A DNA stretch of 39,048 bases from an uncultured Clostridia bacterium (lineage in GTDB: Bacteria > Bacillota > Clostridia > TANB77 > CAG-508): positions 1 to 39,048 of the forward strand of contig CALXWM010000011.1 of assembly GCA_944392425.1 (NCBI GenBank), given 5' to 3'. Shown here piece after piece: positions 1-8,117 of the stretch. The notes under the pieces are model-generated. The model was not told the DNA's origin, made no database searches, and saw nothing but the letters and a program-made list of their open reading frames with translations. Made by a program: the position numbers and the translations under genes. Position 1 is the first letter of the stretch. The number at the start of each line of letters is the position of its first letter.

Positions 1-31
1 TATATAAACATTTATTGATAGTTTTTCTAAT

Positions 32-107
32 TGGTGCCTCGAAGTGGAATCGAACCACTGACACAGGGATTTTCAGTCCCTTGCTCTACCAACTGAGCTA
101 TCGAGGC
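32..107 (-). tRNA. tRNA-Phe (GAA)
   Basis: On the minus strand it folds as a full cloverleaf: acceptor GCCTCGA/TCGAGGC, anticodon stem AGGGA/TCCCT with loop CTGAAAA (anticodon GAA), T arm AGTGG-TTCGATT-CCACT, and an encoded CCA. It is the last of three tRNAs (Val, Asp, Phe) separated by only 10-15 bases, so they are probably one transcript from the promoter at 304-332. Confidence 0.97.
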
Positions 108-122
108 ATTTATAAAAAAAAA

Positions 123-199
123 TGGCGACCCGAAACGGGCTCGAACCGTCGACCTCTAGCGTGACAGGCTAGCGTTCTAACCAACTGAACTACCGGGCC
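123..199 (-). tRNA. tRNA-Asp (GTC)
   Basis: Minus-strand cloverleaf with acceptor GGCCCGG/TCGGGTC (two G-U pairs), anticodon stem CTAGC/GCTAG, loop CTGTCAC (anticodon GTC), T loop TTCGAGC and an encoded CCA. It is the middle gene of the Val-Asp-Phe cluster. Confidence 0.97.
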
Positions 200-209
200 A
201 TATAAAAGG

Positions 210-285
210 TGGTGGTCGCTATAGGGCTCGAACCTATGACCCTCTGCTTGTAAGGCAGATGCTCTCCCAGCTGAGCTAAGCGACC
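210..285 (-). tRNA. tRNA-Val (TAC)
   Basis: Minus-strand cloverleaf with acceptor GGTCGCT/AGCGACC, anticodon stem TCTGC/GCAGA, loop CTTACAA (anticodon TAC), T arm ATAGG-TTCGAGC-CCTAT and an encoded CCA. It is the first gene after the tRNA promoter. Confidence 0.97.
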
Positions 286-303
286 TCGTCTTTCGACTTT
301 CTT

Positions 304-332
304 AGTATACTAAATTTTTTAATAAATGTCAA
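304..332 (-). promoter_or_regulatory. Sigma-A promoter of the tRNA Val-Asp-Phe operon
   Basis: Read on the minus strand it is TTGACA (327-332), a 17-base spacer, then TATACT (304-309), about 20 bases upstream of tRNA-Val. This is a near-consensus vegetative promoter, as expected for stable RNA. Confidence 0.85.
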
Positions 333-361
333 CACTTTTTTTAAAAGTTTTTAATTTTTTT

Positions 362-379
362 GAGGAGCAATTGCTCCTC
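362..379. repeat. Perfect 9+9 palindrome after the ctp stop codon
   Basis: GAGGAGCAA followed directly by its reverse complement TTGCTCCTC, three bases from the ctp stop codon. In the ctp (minus) direction the stem is followed by A-rich rather than T-rich sequence. It is therefore not a canonical intrinsic terminator for ctp, although its position suggests a 3'-end role. It separates ctp from the tRNA promoter. Confidence 0.5.
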
Positions 380-381
380 TT

Positions 382-1593
382 TTATTCAAGTTCTTCTATC
401 GCCTTTTTTAACTGTGTGTCATTCTCTAAGTCAAATGTTCCAGTATATAAATAATCATCAATTTTTATGTCAGGTTCTACACCTATTTTATTTATTTTGT
501 TATGATTTGGTGTAAAATACTCATTTGTAGTTATTTTTATTCCACTTCCATCTGTTAATGGATACAAGGTTTGTATAACACCTTTTCCATAAGTAGTATT
601 ACCTATTAGAGTAGCATTTTCTACATTTTCTTTAAGAATACCAGCTAATATTTCTGATGCACTCGCAGAATATTCATTCACTAAAAGTACTATTGGCATT
701 GTTATTGTTTTGTCTTTTTCTGAAGTTATTACTTCTTCATCTCCATTTTTGTCTGACTCTATTAATAAAGTTTGACCTTTATCAGTCATCATTTCTGCAA
801 TATCTATAGCCTCATCTACTATACCTCCACCATTGTTTCTTATGTCAATTATAAGCGAGATTATTCCCTGATTTGCCAAATCATTATATGCATTTTCAAA
901 TTGTGTAGATACATCTCCTTCAAAACTTGCTATACTTATATATCCAATATTATTTTCTAATTTTTGAGATGTAACATGCTTTACTTCTACTGTTTTTCTT
1001 TCTATTTCAAAGTTTAATTCTTCACCGTTTCTTAATATTCCTATATTAACTTTTGTGCCTTCTTTACCTTTAATGCTATTAGTTATAGTGTCATAGTCAT
1101 CTCCATTACATTCTACTCCGTCTACACTTGTAATTATGTCTCCTGTTTTTAAACCTGCTCCTTCTGCCGGCGAGTCTTGGATTGTTCCATATACTAAAAT
1201 TTGATTGTTTTCTGTGTCTTTAGTTATATACACACCTATTCCAACAAATTCCCCTTCTATATCTTCTGTGAAACTAGTCATTTCTGTTTTTGGTAAATAT
1301 TCTGTATATTCATCTCCTAAACCTGCTACATATCCTTTAACTGCACCTTCTATTAAAGCATTTTCATCTATTTCTCCTATGTATTCTTGGTCTATTTTAT
1401 TTCTTATAACTGATAGCTTTGCAGATAAACTGCTAGATTTTGTAGCATTTCCAATTGCTGTTTCTGTAGAACTATTTGTAGCACTACCATAGATCCATAC
1501 AGTTGTTATTATAAATGTAACAATTGCTGTTGCTAGTATTGTCATAATTGTTTTATATACTGAATTACCTTGTTTTTTCTTGTTTGTATTCAT
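382..1593 (-). CDS. S41 carboxyl-terminal processing protease (CtpA/CtpB type)
   Basis: A 403-aa membrane-anchored serine protease that cleaves proteins near their C terminus outside the membrane. Residues 14-36 form one transmembrane anchor. A PDZ domain covers about 105-200 and the S41 catalytic core about 215-380. The catalytic serine is Ser309 in NEYSASASE, and Lys337 and Gln341 in GNTTYGKGVIQ complete the Ser-Lys-Gln triad of the CtpB group. An AAGGAGA site lies just before the ATG. It is the last gene of the ftsE-ftsX-M23-M23-ctp cluster, 11 bases after the second M23 gene. This fits a role in processing cell-wall hydrolases or their regulators, but it could equally be a sporulation-type CtpB; the sequence does not decide between them. 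Confidence 0.93.
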   Translation of the reverse strand: MNTNKKKQGNSVYKTIMTILATAIVTFIITTVWIYGSATNSSTETAIGNATKSSSLSAKLSVIRNKIDQEYIGEIDENALIEGAVKGYVAGLGDEYTEYLPKTEMTSFTEDIEGEFVGIGVYITKDTENNQILVYGTIQDSPAEGAGLKTGDIITSVDGVECNGDDYDTITNSIKGKEGTKVNIGILRNGEELNFEIERKTVEVKHVTSQKLENNIGYISIASFEGDVSTQFENAYNDLANQGIISLIIDIRNNGGGIVDEAIDIAEMMTDKGQTLLIESDKNGDEEVITSEKDKTITMPIVLLVNEYSASASEILAGILKENVENATLIGNTTYGKGVIQTLYPLTDGSGIKITTNEYFTPNHNKINKIGVEPDIKIDDYLYTGTFDLENDTQLKKAIEELE

Positions 1594-1604
1594 AAGTCTC
1601 CTTT

Positions 1605-2843
1605 CTAATTTGCAGATAAATAATTTTTTGGATCAACATGAGATCCGTTTTTTCTTACTTCAAAGTGAACGTGAGGTCCTGTTGAATTACCTGTTGAACC
1701 CATCTCCATAATAATATCACCTTGTTTAACTGTATCCCCTACATTTTTTAACAATTTATCTCCATGAGCATATAATGTAACTATTTTTACTCCTTCTGCG
1801 TTTAATCCATGGTCTATCATTATCATATTTCCATATCCACCAGTATTAAATTGAGAATATATTACAATTCCATCTGCTGATGCATATACAGGGTCACCCG
1901 TTTTGCCTCCTATGTCTATTCCGTCATGATTTTTAACTACACCTTGAATTGGATGAAGTCTTGAACCATAAGGTGATGTAATATATGAACTTTCTAGAGT
2001 TGGCCAAATCATAACTCCACCAGAATATTTTAGTTCATATGTTGACCCATTTATGGTATACTGTATTAAATTTTCCAATTCTTCTTGTTGTTTTTTATAT
2101 GTTTCTATTTGTGCATTTAATTGTTTTTCACTTTCTGATAGACTATTTTTCTGATTTTCATATACTGTTCTTGTATTTGTTAGTACTACAGTTTGTTTTT
2201 CAGCCTCTATTTTTGTAATTTTCATTTGGGCTTTAGCTTCTTCTAGTTCATTATTAATTTTTTCAAGATTTGTTTTTGTTTCTTTTAATTCTTCTATAGT
2301 TTTAGCATCCATTTCGGCTATTCTTTGCACTGCATAGTATTTTGAAACAAAATCTATAATACTTCTAGAATTCATTAAAACGTCTAAATATTTTGTTTCT
2401 CCATGTTTATATATTGCTACTAATCTCTTTTTTAAAAGATTCGATTTCTTATCATATTTTTCTTGTGCTTCTGCAAGTTGTGCCTCTGATTCTGACACTT
2501 TTTGTTGTAAATCTTGATACTCTTTATTTACTTGGTCAAGTGTTTTTTGATATTCTCTTATTTTATCGTCCATTTCTTGTAATTGAACTATAGATTCGCT
2601 TAATTCTTCTTGAACATATGTTAATTGTTCTTCTGCTTTTGCAAGTTCTTGCTCTACTTGTTCTTTTTGCTCATTTAAAGAAAGTGTATTTACTGAATTT
2701 GAAGTTTGATTTGTATTTTCATTATTAACACTATTTTCTCCTTTAGTAGCACTATCTTCCGCCTTAACATAATAAAGGCAAGAAGATAATATAAGAGTAG
2801 TTAAAATTAGCACTGCTATTGTTTGAGCTATCTTATTTTTCAT
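1605..2843 (-). CDS. M23 murein hydrolase with coiled-coil N terminus (EnvC/PcsB-like)
   Basis: A 412-aa exported peptidoglycan hydrolase or hydrolase activator. The N terminus is a hydrophobic export signal containing LSSC (Cys22), which could be a lipobox, although cleavage after VKA (residue 28) is also possible. Residues about 50-270 are charged heptad-like coiled coil. The C terminus is a LytM/M23 domain with the zinc ligands His306 and Asp310 (HDGID) and His393 (HVH motif, 391-393), so it looks catalytically competent. This architecture is that of proteins gated by FtsEX (EnvC, PcsB, CwlO-like), and ftsEX lies just upstream. It resembles the preceding M23 gene throughout, suggesting tandem duplication. 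Confidence 0.93.
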   Translation of the reverse strand: MKNKIAQTIAVLILTTLILSSCLYYVKAEDSATKGENSVNNENTNQTSNSVNTLSLNEQKEQVEQELAKAEEQLTYVQEELSESIVQLQEMDDKIREYQKTLDQVNKEYQDLQQKVSESEAQLAEAQEKYDKKSNLLKKRLVAIYKHGETKYLDVLMNSRSIIDFVSKYYAVQRIAEMDAKTIEELKETKTNLEKINNELEEAKAQMKITKIEAEKQTVVLTNTRTVYENQKNSLSESEKQLNAQIETYKKQQEELENLIQYTINGSTYELKYSGGVMIWPTLESSYITSPYGSRLHPIQGVVKNHDGIDIGGKTGDPVYASADGIVIYSQFNTGGYGNMIMIDHGLNAEGVKIVTLYAHGDKLLKNVGDTVKQGDIIMEMGSTGNSTGPHVHFEVRKNGSHVDPKNYLSAN

Positions 2844-2886
2844 TTATCTTTTTGCCTCCTAATTAATTATTGAATTTAGTAATAAT

Positions 2887-4041
2887 TTAGCTATAAATCA
2901 AACTAGGATGATTTGTATACGATAATGGATCAACTCTGTATCCTTTGCTTCTTCCACCTACATAAACCTCATAATGTAAGTGTGGTCCTGTTGAAATACC
3001 AGTATTTCCAGATACTGCTATTTGTTGACCAGTTGAAACTACAGTTCCTACTGATACTTTAAATTGTGATAAGTGTCCAAATGCTGTATAGTAACCACTA
3101 CCATGATCTATCATTATATAATTTCCATATCCTGAAACATATTGAGCTATTATTACCTTTCCATTTGCTGGAGCATAAACTGGTACATAGCTTACACCAA
3201 TATCTATTGCACCATGGTTTGTTGATGCACCTGCTGTTGGTGCAGTTCTGTTTCCAAATATTGATGTTATTCTATTATAGCTATATGAAATAGGCCATTC
3301 AAAGCGACCACCTGAAAAGCTACCTTCATATCCTCCGCCTGAATTATTTGCTGCATCAGCAATTTCTTGTTGAGCTTTTTCAATAGCAGCTTCAAATTCA
3401 TCAATTTTCTTTTGTAATGCTTGCTCTTCTGCTGAAAGATTGCTTATTGTACTTTGTTTTGCAACCTTAGCTGCTTTTAATTCTGCATTTTTTGCATCTG
3501 TTTCACTTTTAATACTTTCAACTTGAGCTTTGTTATTTTCAAGTTCTTGTTTCTCATTTTCAATATTCTTTTTTTGTTCTGATACTTCATTAATAAGTTC
3601 TGTATCTTTTTCAGCTATTGTTTGAATAGCATTGTATTTTGTATACATTTCTATGTAATTACTTGAACCTAATAGTACGTCCAAATATGTAGTTCCGCCA
3701 CCTTTATACATAGCCACCATTCTTGTTTTTAGTAATTCTTCTTTGTGTTCAAGTTCAGCCTGTTTGTCAGCTATTTCTTGTTCTTTTTGACTTATTGATG
3801 AATTAAGTTCATCTAATTGTTTTTGAAGGCTAAATATTTCAGATTCTATACCAGAAATTTGTGCATTTATTTTATCCAGCTCGCTTTCTGCATTTTCTCT
3901 TTGCTCAGTTACTTGATCCTTTTGATCTTGTGCTTGTTCTTTTTGTTCATTTAATTCACTAATTGATGCCGCTATACAATTATTAGTATATGCCAAAAGT
4001 AGTAATATTATAGCAATAAATGAGATGATTTTTTTGTTCAT
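2887..4041 (-). CDS. M23 murein hydrolase with coiled-coil N terminus (first of two)
   Basis: A 384-aa secreted protein. An upstream TTG in frame would give four more residues, but the codons GAG-GAA after it form the ribosome binding site TTGGAGGAACC, so the ATG at 4041 is the start. It has a signal peptide (about residues 1-24, ending NNCIAA), then about 200 residues of glutamine/glutamate-rich coiled coil, a glycine-rich hinge, and an M23 domain. The zinc ligands His276, Asp280 and His356 are present, with His354 in the HLH motif and His323 in GHL. It lies directly downstream of ftsX and is the likely FtsEX-controlled cell-separation hydrolase. Its coiled coil aligns in pattern with that of the next gene, including the motif around TTYLDVLLGS. 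Confidence 0.93.
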   Translation of the reverse strand: MNKKIISFIAIILLLLAYTNNCIAASISELNEQKEQAQDQKDQVTEQRENAESELDKINAQISGIESEIFSLQKQLDELNSSISQKEQEIADKQAELEHKEELLKTRMVAMYKGGGTTYLDVLLGSSNYIEMYTKYNAIQTIAEKDTELINEVSEQKKNIENEKQELENNKAQVESIKSETDAKNAELKAAKVAKQSTISNLSAEEQALQKKIDEFEAAIEKAQQEIADAANNSGGGYEGSFSGGRFEWPISYSYNRITSIFGNRTAPTAGASTNHGAIDIGVSYVPVYAPANGKVIIAQYVSGYGNYIMIDHGSGYYTAFGHLSQFKVSVGTVVSTGQQIAVSGNTGISTGPHLHYEVYVGGRSKGYRVDPLSYTNHPSLIYS

Positions 4042-4127
4042 AGGTTCCTCCAATATTTAAATTATATTTGTTTTTGCTTTTTGTTAAATAATTTTGCCTA
4101 TAAAAATTCTTCTTTTGTTTGTTATAA

Positions 4128-5024
4128 TTAAACTTTCAAGTATTTTCTCATTGATATTACACTACCTAATACACCAATTCCTACGCCAAGTACTAAATAT
4201 ACTGTTAATACTAGTGAGAACATATCCGAAAAGCTTAGTAATCCAAGTCCCATTTCTTGAATTAGTATTGAACCTCCAATGTTTGGCATAATTGCATTAT
4301 ATGATAGTCCTAAAATTATTAAAGTTATAATTGCTGATATAACGCCTATAATTATACCTTCAACTATAAATGGTCCTCTTATAAAATTGTTTGTTGCACC
4401 TACATATTTCATTATTGATATTTCTCTTCTTCTTGCATGTACGGTTAATTTGATTGTATATGCAATGATAAATATTGAAATTATTATTAACAGTGCAAGT
4501 ATAACAATTGTTGTTATTTGTATACCATTTGCTAAGCTACGTAATCTATTAATTGTTGTGTTTTCACTAGCTATTTCATCTACATTGTCTAGTTTTAAAA
4601 TTTCATTTTGTACTTGTTCATTAAGTGAAAGGTCTGTTAATGTTACAAAATATGAAGCTGGAAATGGATTTTCTTCATCCCATCCTTCAAATAAGTTTTC
4701 ATCACCCAATGTGGTTTTCATTGAATTCAAAGCATCTTCTTTACTTACAAATGTAACTTTGTTTACCCCTTGAATCGACTTTATTTGTCCTTCTAAAGTT
4801 TCAACCTCAGTATCTGTTGCATCTTCATCTATAAAAATTTGTATGCCTTGTTCACTTTCTAATTGTGTTATTACACTATTTACATTTTCACCTATTACAA
4901 AGAAAAGTCCAAATATAAACATTGTAGCACACATTATAATTATTGATGCACTTGTCATTTTCTTTTGTTTAAAAGTGCTTTTAAAACCTTCTTTTATTAA
5001 ATAGCTAAATACATTAAACCTCAT
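4128..5024 (-). CDS. ftsX: Cell division permease-like protein FtsX
   Basis: A 298-aa membrane subunit of the FtsEX complex, which uses ATP to drive conformational change in periplasmic or wall hydrolases rather than transport. One N-terminal transmembrane helix (about 20-45) is followed by an extracellular domain of about 115 residues with a VNKVTFVSKEDAL segment. Three C-terminal transmembrane helices follow, with the motif ARRREISIMKYVGAT. In-frame starts occur at 5033 (GTG), 5027 and 5024 (ATG). The AAGGTGG sequence is best spaced for the ATG at 5024, giving the usual MRFNVF start. The gene overlaps the end of ftsE by 11 bases, which implies translational coupling. Confidence 0.95.
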   Translation of the reverse strand: MRFNVFSYLIKEGFKSTFKQKKMTSASIIIMCATMFIFGLFFVIGENVNSVITQLESEQGIQIFIDEDATDTEVETLEGQIKSIQGVNKVTFVSKEDALNSMKTTLGDENLFEGWDEENPFPASYFVTLTDLSLNEQVQNEILKLDNVDEIASENTTINRLRSLANGIQITTIVILALLIIISIFIIAYTIKLTVHARRREISIMKYVGATNNFIRGPFIVEGIIIGVISAIITLIILGLSYNAIMPNIGGSILIQEMGLGLLSFSDMFSLVLTVYLVLGVGIGVLGSVISMRKYLKV

Positions 5025-5694
5025 CATATCCACCTTTTTCGTCTCTTACAATATTTCCTTGATCGATTCTTATAACCCTTTTGTTCATTTTATCTACTAT
5101 GTCTTTGGCATGAGTTGCTACTACAACTGTTGTTCCTCTTAAATTGATGTCATTTAATAATTCCATTATATCCCAAGCAGTGTTAGGGTCTAAGTTACCA
5201 GTAGGCTCATCTGCAATAAGCATTGATGGATTGTTTACAATTGCTCTAGCTAGAGCTACTCTTTGTTGCTCACCACCTGATAATTCATTAGGATAAACTT
5301 TTGCTTTGTTGGCTAATCCAACAAGTGAAAGAACCATTGGCACTTGTCTTCTAATGTGTTTAGGTGTAGCTTTTACAACATACATTGCAAATGCAACATT
5401 TTCATAAACAGTTTTATCTGGAAGTAGTCTAAAGTCTTGAAAAACTATACCCATACTTCTTCTTAAAAACGGTACTCTACTTGGTTTTAAAAATGTTGTA
5501 TCTTTACCGTTTATAATAATATTGCCAGATGTAGGCTCTTCTTCTTTTAAAATAAGTTTAATTATTGTTGATTTTCCAGAACCTGAGCTACCTACTAAAA
5601 ACGCGAACTCTCCCTTATTTATTTTGAAACTAACATTATGAATTGCTTCTGTTCCTGTGTCATATTTTTTGCTGACATTTCTAAATTCTATCAT
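5014..5694 (-). CDS. ftsE: Cell division ATP-binding protein FtsE
   Basis: A 226-aa ABC ATPase, the usual FtsE length. It has Walker A GSSGSGKST (35-43), the Q loop near FQDFRLLPD, signature LSGGEQQR (138-145) and Walker B MLIADEPT (158-165). A longer frame begins at 5736, but that ATG lacks a ribosome binding site. The ATG at 5694 gives the family-typical MIEFRNVSKKY and follows AAAGGA, although at a long spacing of 12. It is the first gene of the ftsEX-hydrolase operon. No convincing promoter was identified in the 230 bases before the repeat at 5932-6185, though TTTACT-like -35 sites occur there. Confidence 0.95.
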   Translation of the reverse strand: MIEFRNVSKKYDTGTEAIHNVSFKINKGEFAFLVGSSGSGKSTIIKLILKEEEPTSGNIIINGKDTTFLKPSRVPFLRRSMGIVFQDFRLLPDKTVYENVAFAMYVVKATPKHIRRQVPMVLSLVGLANKAKVYPNELSGGEQQRVALARAIVNNPSMLIADEPTGNLDPNTAWDIMELLNDINLRGTTVVVATHAKDIVDKMNKRVIRIDQGNIVRDEKGGYDEV

Positions 5695-5931
5695 TTCTAT
5701 AAAAAATCCTTTCTTGCTTGTCTTAATGGAATTCATTAATTTTGCATTTTTAATGCATATTTTAGAATGTAAAATAATTTATTTAAGTAAAATTTTGTCG
5801 TAAAATAAACCAAATTAATCATAACAATAATTTAAATTATTTTCAATAGCTTATAGAAAAAAAATTGTATTATTTTTAACCAAAAGTAGAAAAAAATGTA
5901 TATTTTGTAGGATTGTGAAAATTGTGTGAAA

Positions 5932-6185
5932 TTTTTTTACGTTGGGGACGGTCCTTTTTGTAAAATAATTTTATTTTTTAAGCTAGCAATATACATTCTC
6001 TCCCATTTCACTGCGTGGGTCGCGAGATAAAACTCGCTCCAACTTGCACGCTACACTCTGCAGTCTTACTTAGTTAAAGACAAAGATGCTCGCGCTGCAA
6101 CCGTTCGCTGAAATGTCGAGAAGTATATTGCTAGTTTTTTATATATTTTGTTTTTTACAAAAAGGACCGTCCCCAACGGAAAAAA
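5932..6185. repeat. Composite palindromic repeat, arms plus core (copy 1)
   Basis: A 254-base element whose ends form an inverted repeat of about 33 bases with one mismatch, containing GTTGGGGACGGTCC (left arm from 5932, right arm ending 6185). Inside lies a second inverted repeat: a core starting TAGCAATATACATTCT (about 5984) and ending with its inverse near 6134. The core is much richer in G+C than its surroundings (TCGCGAG, CTTGCACGC, GCTCGCGC). No open frame of note. The right end is one base from the stop codon of the M24 peptidase gene. GGGGACGGT-type ends are typical of REP-like sequences mobilised by Y1 (RAYT) transposases; that assignment is an inference. Confidence 0.85.
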
Positions 6186-6186
6186 T

Positions 6187-7257
6187 TTATTTTGCATCAA
6201 CAACTAAAATTTGTTTACTTGATTTAGTTAGAACCTCTGACTCAAGTTTTCCAACTCTAATGGTATCTTCAATTCTTATGCCGTATTTACCAGTTAAGTA
6301 AATGCCCGGCTCATTTGTAACGACCATGTTTTCTTTCAAAATACTTTGAGAATTGTGGCTTAATATAGGTAATTCGTGAACATTTAATCCAACGCCATGA
6401 CCTAATGCATGTATTAATGTATAATTATATAAATAAAAATCATTTTCTACACTTCTTGCAATCATTTTACAGCTTACGCCTTCTTTGATGTCCTTTGTAG
6501 TTCTAAGTTGATTCTTTAATATATAATTATACAAGTTTTGTAATTCATCACTTACTTCTCCTGCAAATATTGTTCTAGTCATATCTGCACAGTATCCTTT
6601 ATATTTAGCACCAAAATCTATTGTAATTGGATCTCCAAAGCGAATAATTTTATCTGATGGTATTGCATGTGGTTTTGATGAGTTCTCTCCTGAAGCAACA
6701 ATCGATTCAAAAGCTACTCCATCTGCTCCATTATCTAGAAAAAACTTTTCTATTTCAAATGCAACTTGCCTTTCAGTCATGCCTATTTTTATATAATTCA
6801 AAAGATGTTCAAAACATTTATCAGTAATCTCACACGCTTTTTCTATATATAAAATTTCTTTTTCATCTTTAATCATTCTCTCTTTTTCAATAATTCTGTC
6901 TGTTTCTTCTATATTACGTATTCTGTATTTTCTTATAATATTTTCATAATTCGCATAAGTAACATAATTTTCTTCAAATCCTACATTCTCGCAATCACTG
7001 AAAAATGTTTGATTATCTTCTTCTGATACATCTTTGTTATCATAAATAATAAATTCATCATTAATTGTTAAAAAATTATTAACTTCTTCTATATATCTTG
7101 CATCTGTTATAAATACATTTTCTTTATCAGTAAGTAGAATTGTGCCTTCTACCGGAATGCCTATTATATATCTTATGTTTTCAGGGTTAGAAATTATTAA
7201 TCCTTGTATATTTAACAATTTCATTTTTTCCCTAATACTTCTAATTTTATAATTCAT
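6187..7257 (-). CDS. M24 family Xaa-Pro aminopeptidase
   Basis: A 356-aa cytoplasmic metallopeptidase expected to remove the N-terminal residue before proline. Residues 1-125 are a creatinase-type N-terminal domain. The pita-bread catalytic domain follows with all five metal ligands: Asp214 and Asp225, His287 (LGHG), Glu316 (NEPG) and Glu330 (RIED). His197 is the probable proton-shuttle residue. A longer frame begins at 7293, but the codons before the ATG at 7257 form the ribosome binding site GGAGGGGTGCC, so translation starts there. The gene follows the prepilin peptidase gene by 60 bases on the same strand. Many Firmicutes carry this gene beside efp; efp is not in this window. Confidence 0.93.
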   Translation of the reverse strand: MNYKIRSIREKMKLLNIQGLIISNPENIRYIIGIPVEGTILLTDKENVFITDARYIEEVNNFLTINDEFIIYDNKDVSEEDNQTFFSDCENVGFEENYVTYANYENIIRKYRIRNIEETDRIIEKERMIKDEKEILYIEKACEITDKCFEHLLNYIKIGMTERQVAFEIEKFFLDNGADGVAFESIVASGENSSKPHAIPSDKIIRFGDPITIDFGAKYKGYCADMTRTIFAGEVSDELQNLYNYILKNQLRTTKDIKEGVSCKMIARSVENDFYLYNYTLIHALGHGVGLNVHELPILSHNSQSILKENMVVTNEPGIYLTGKYGIRIEDTIRVGKLESEVLTKSSKQILVVDAK

Positions 7258-7317
7258 AAGGCACCCCTCCTTAAAATATTTTGGCTTTGTCAATATGAAC
7301 TCTCCTCATTGACACAA

Positions 7318-8052
7318 CTAACCTTGATACATTCCAAGTGTAAACACTTTCAAAAGTGCTAAAAGCATAATATTTTCTGGAATTAGCATTACCATAAATG
7401 TTGCTATAACTATAAATGGACCAAATGGTATATACTCATTTGATTTTTTCTTTTTAGATACTATTAAAATTATACTAATAATTGCTGCTAATAAAAATGA
7501 AAGTACCGATATGACAACAATATTGTATGCACCAAATATTATTCCCAATGCTCCCATTAATTTAACATCTCCAAATCCCATTGCTTCTTTACCAGCAATT
7601 AAGCCACCTATTAATGTAATAATTAAGAAAATACCTCCTCCAATTGCTAGACCTAGTAACCTATCTAGTAATAAGCTAAAACTTGTACTACCTTCAATAA
7701 ACGCAAATAGTAATCCTACTTCAAATAAAGTTAGAGTTAATCTATTTGGTATAATTTGCTCTTTGTAGTCTATAGCAAATGCTGAAAGTAAAAATGGTGT
7801 AATTATTAAATACTTTAATAATTCTAATCTCCATCCAAACATAAACAATAATACCACATAAATAATTGCAGTAAGATACATGAATCTAAAGTTTAATCTA
7901 AAATCTTTTAAATATATTTTATAAAAATCTTTGTGTAATATAGGTTTATGTGCACTTAATCTTTTTGTTACCCAGTCAAATAACTGTCCAACTGCTAACC
8001 CTAGTAAACCTATAAAAAAGTAATATAATATATGTATGTTATTAATATACAT
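7318..8052 (-). CDS. A24 prepilin (leader) peptidase
   Basis: A 244-aa polytopic membrane aspartyl protease that cleaves, and in some members methylates, type IV prepilin-like signal peptides. The two catalytic aspartates are Asp95 in AIDYKEQIIPNRL and Asp162 in GFGDVKLMG. About eight hydrophobic segments are visible. The cytoplasmic region after helix 1 lacks the CxxC...CxxC zinc motif of PilD, as in many short Firmicute members. The start has a clear AAGGAGGAAA site. No pilin, ATPase or competence genes are in the window, so its substrates are encoded elsewhere. Confidence 0.92.
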   Translation of the reverse strand: MYINNIHILYYFFIGLLGLAVGQLFDWVTKRLSAHKPILHKDFYKIYLKDFRLNFRFMYLTAIIYVVLLFMFGWRLELLKYLIITPFLLSAFAIDYKEQIIPNRLTLTLFEVGLLFAFIEGSTSFSLLLDRLLGLAIGGGIFLIITLIGGLIAGKEAMGFGDVKLMGALGIIFGAYNIVVISVLSFLLAAIISIILIVSKKKKSNEYIPFGPFIVIATFMVMLIPENIMLLALLKVFTLGMYQG

Positions 8053-8117
8053 TTAAGTTTCCTCCTTGGTAATTATTTAAACTCCTTTACTTTGTAGTTT
8101 AAAATAAATTTTCTTAC

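Noticed and set aside
4042..4053. TTG start four codons upstream for the first M23 gene
   Set aside because: Those codons contain the GGAGGA ribosome binding site for the ATG at 4041.
4279..4773. 164-aa plus-strand frame inside ftsX
   Set aside because: Antisense shadow of a membrane-protein gene, no start signals.
5695..5736. Upstream ATG for ftsE at 5736
   Set aside because: No ribosome binding site, and family alignment begins at the ATG at 5694.
5932..6301. A 71-aa plus-strand frame (6086-6301) across the repeat and M24 gene end
   Set aside because: It crosses the repeat arm and then runs antisense to the peptidase; no ribosome binding site.
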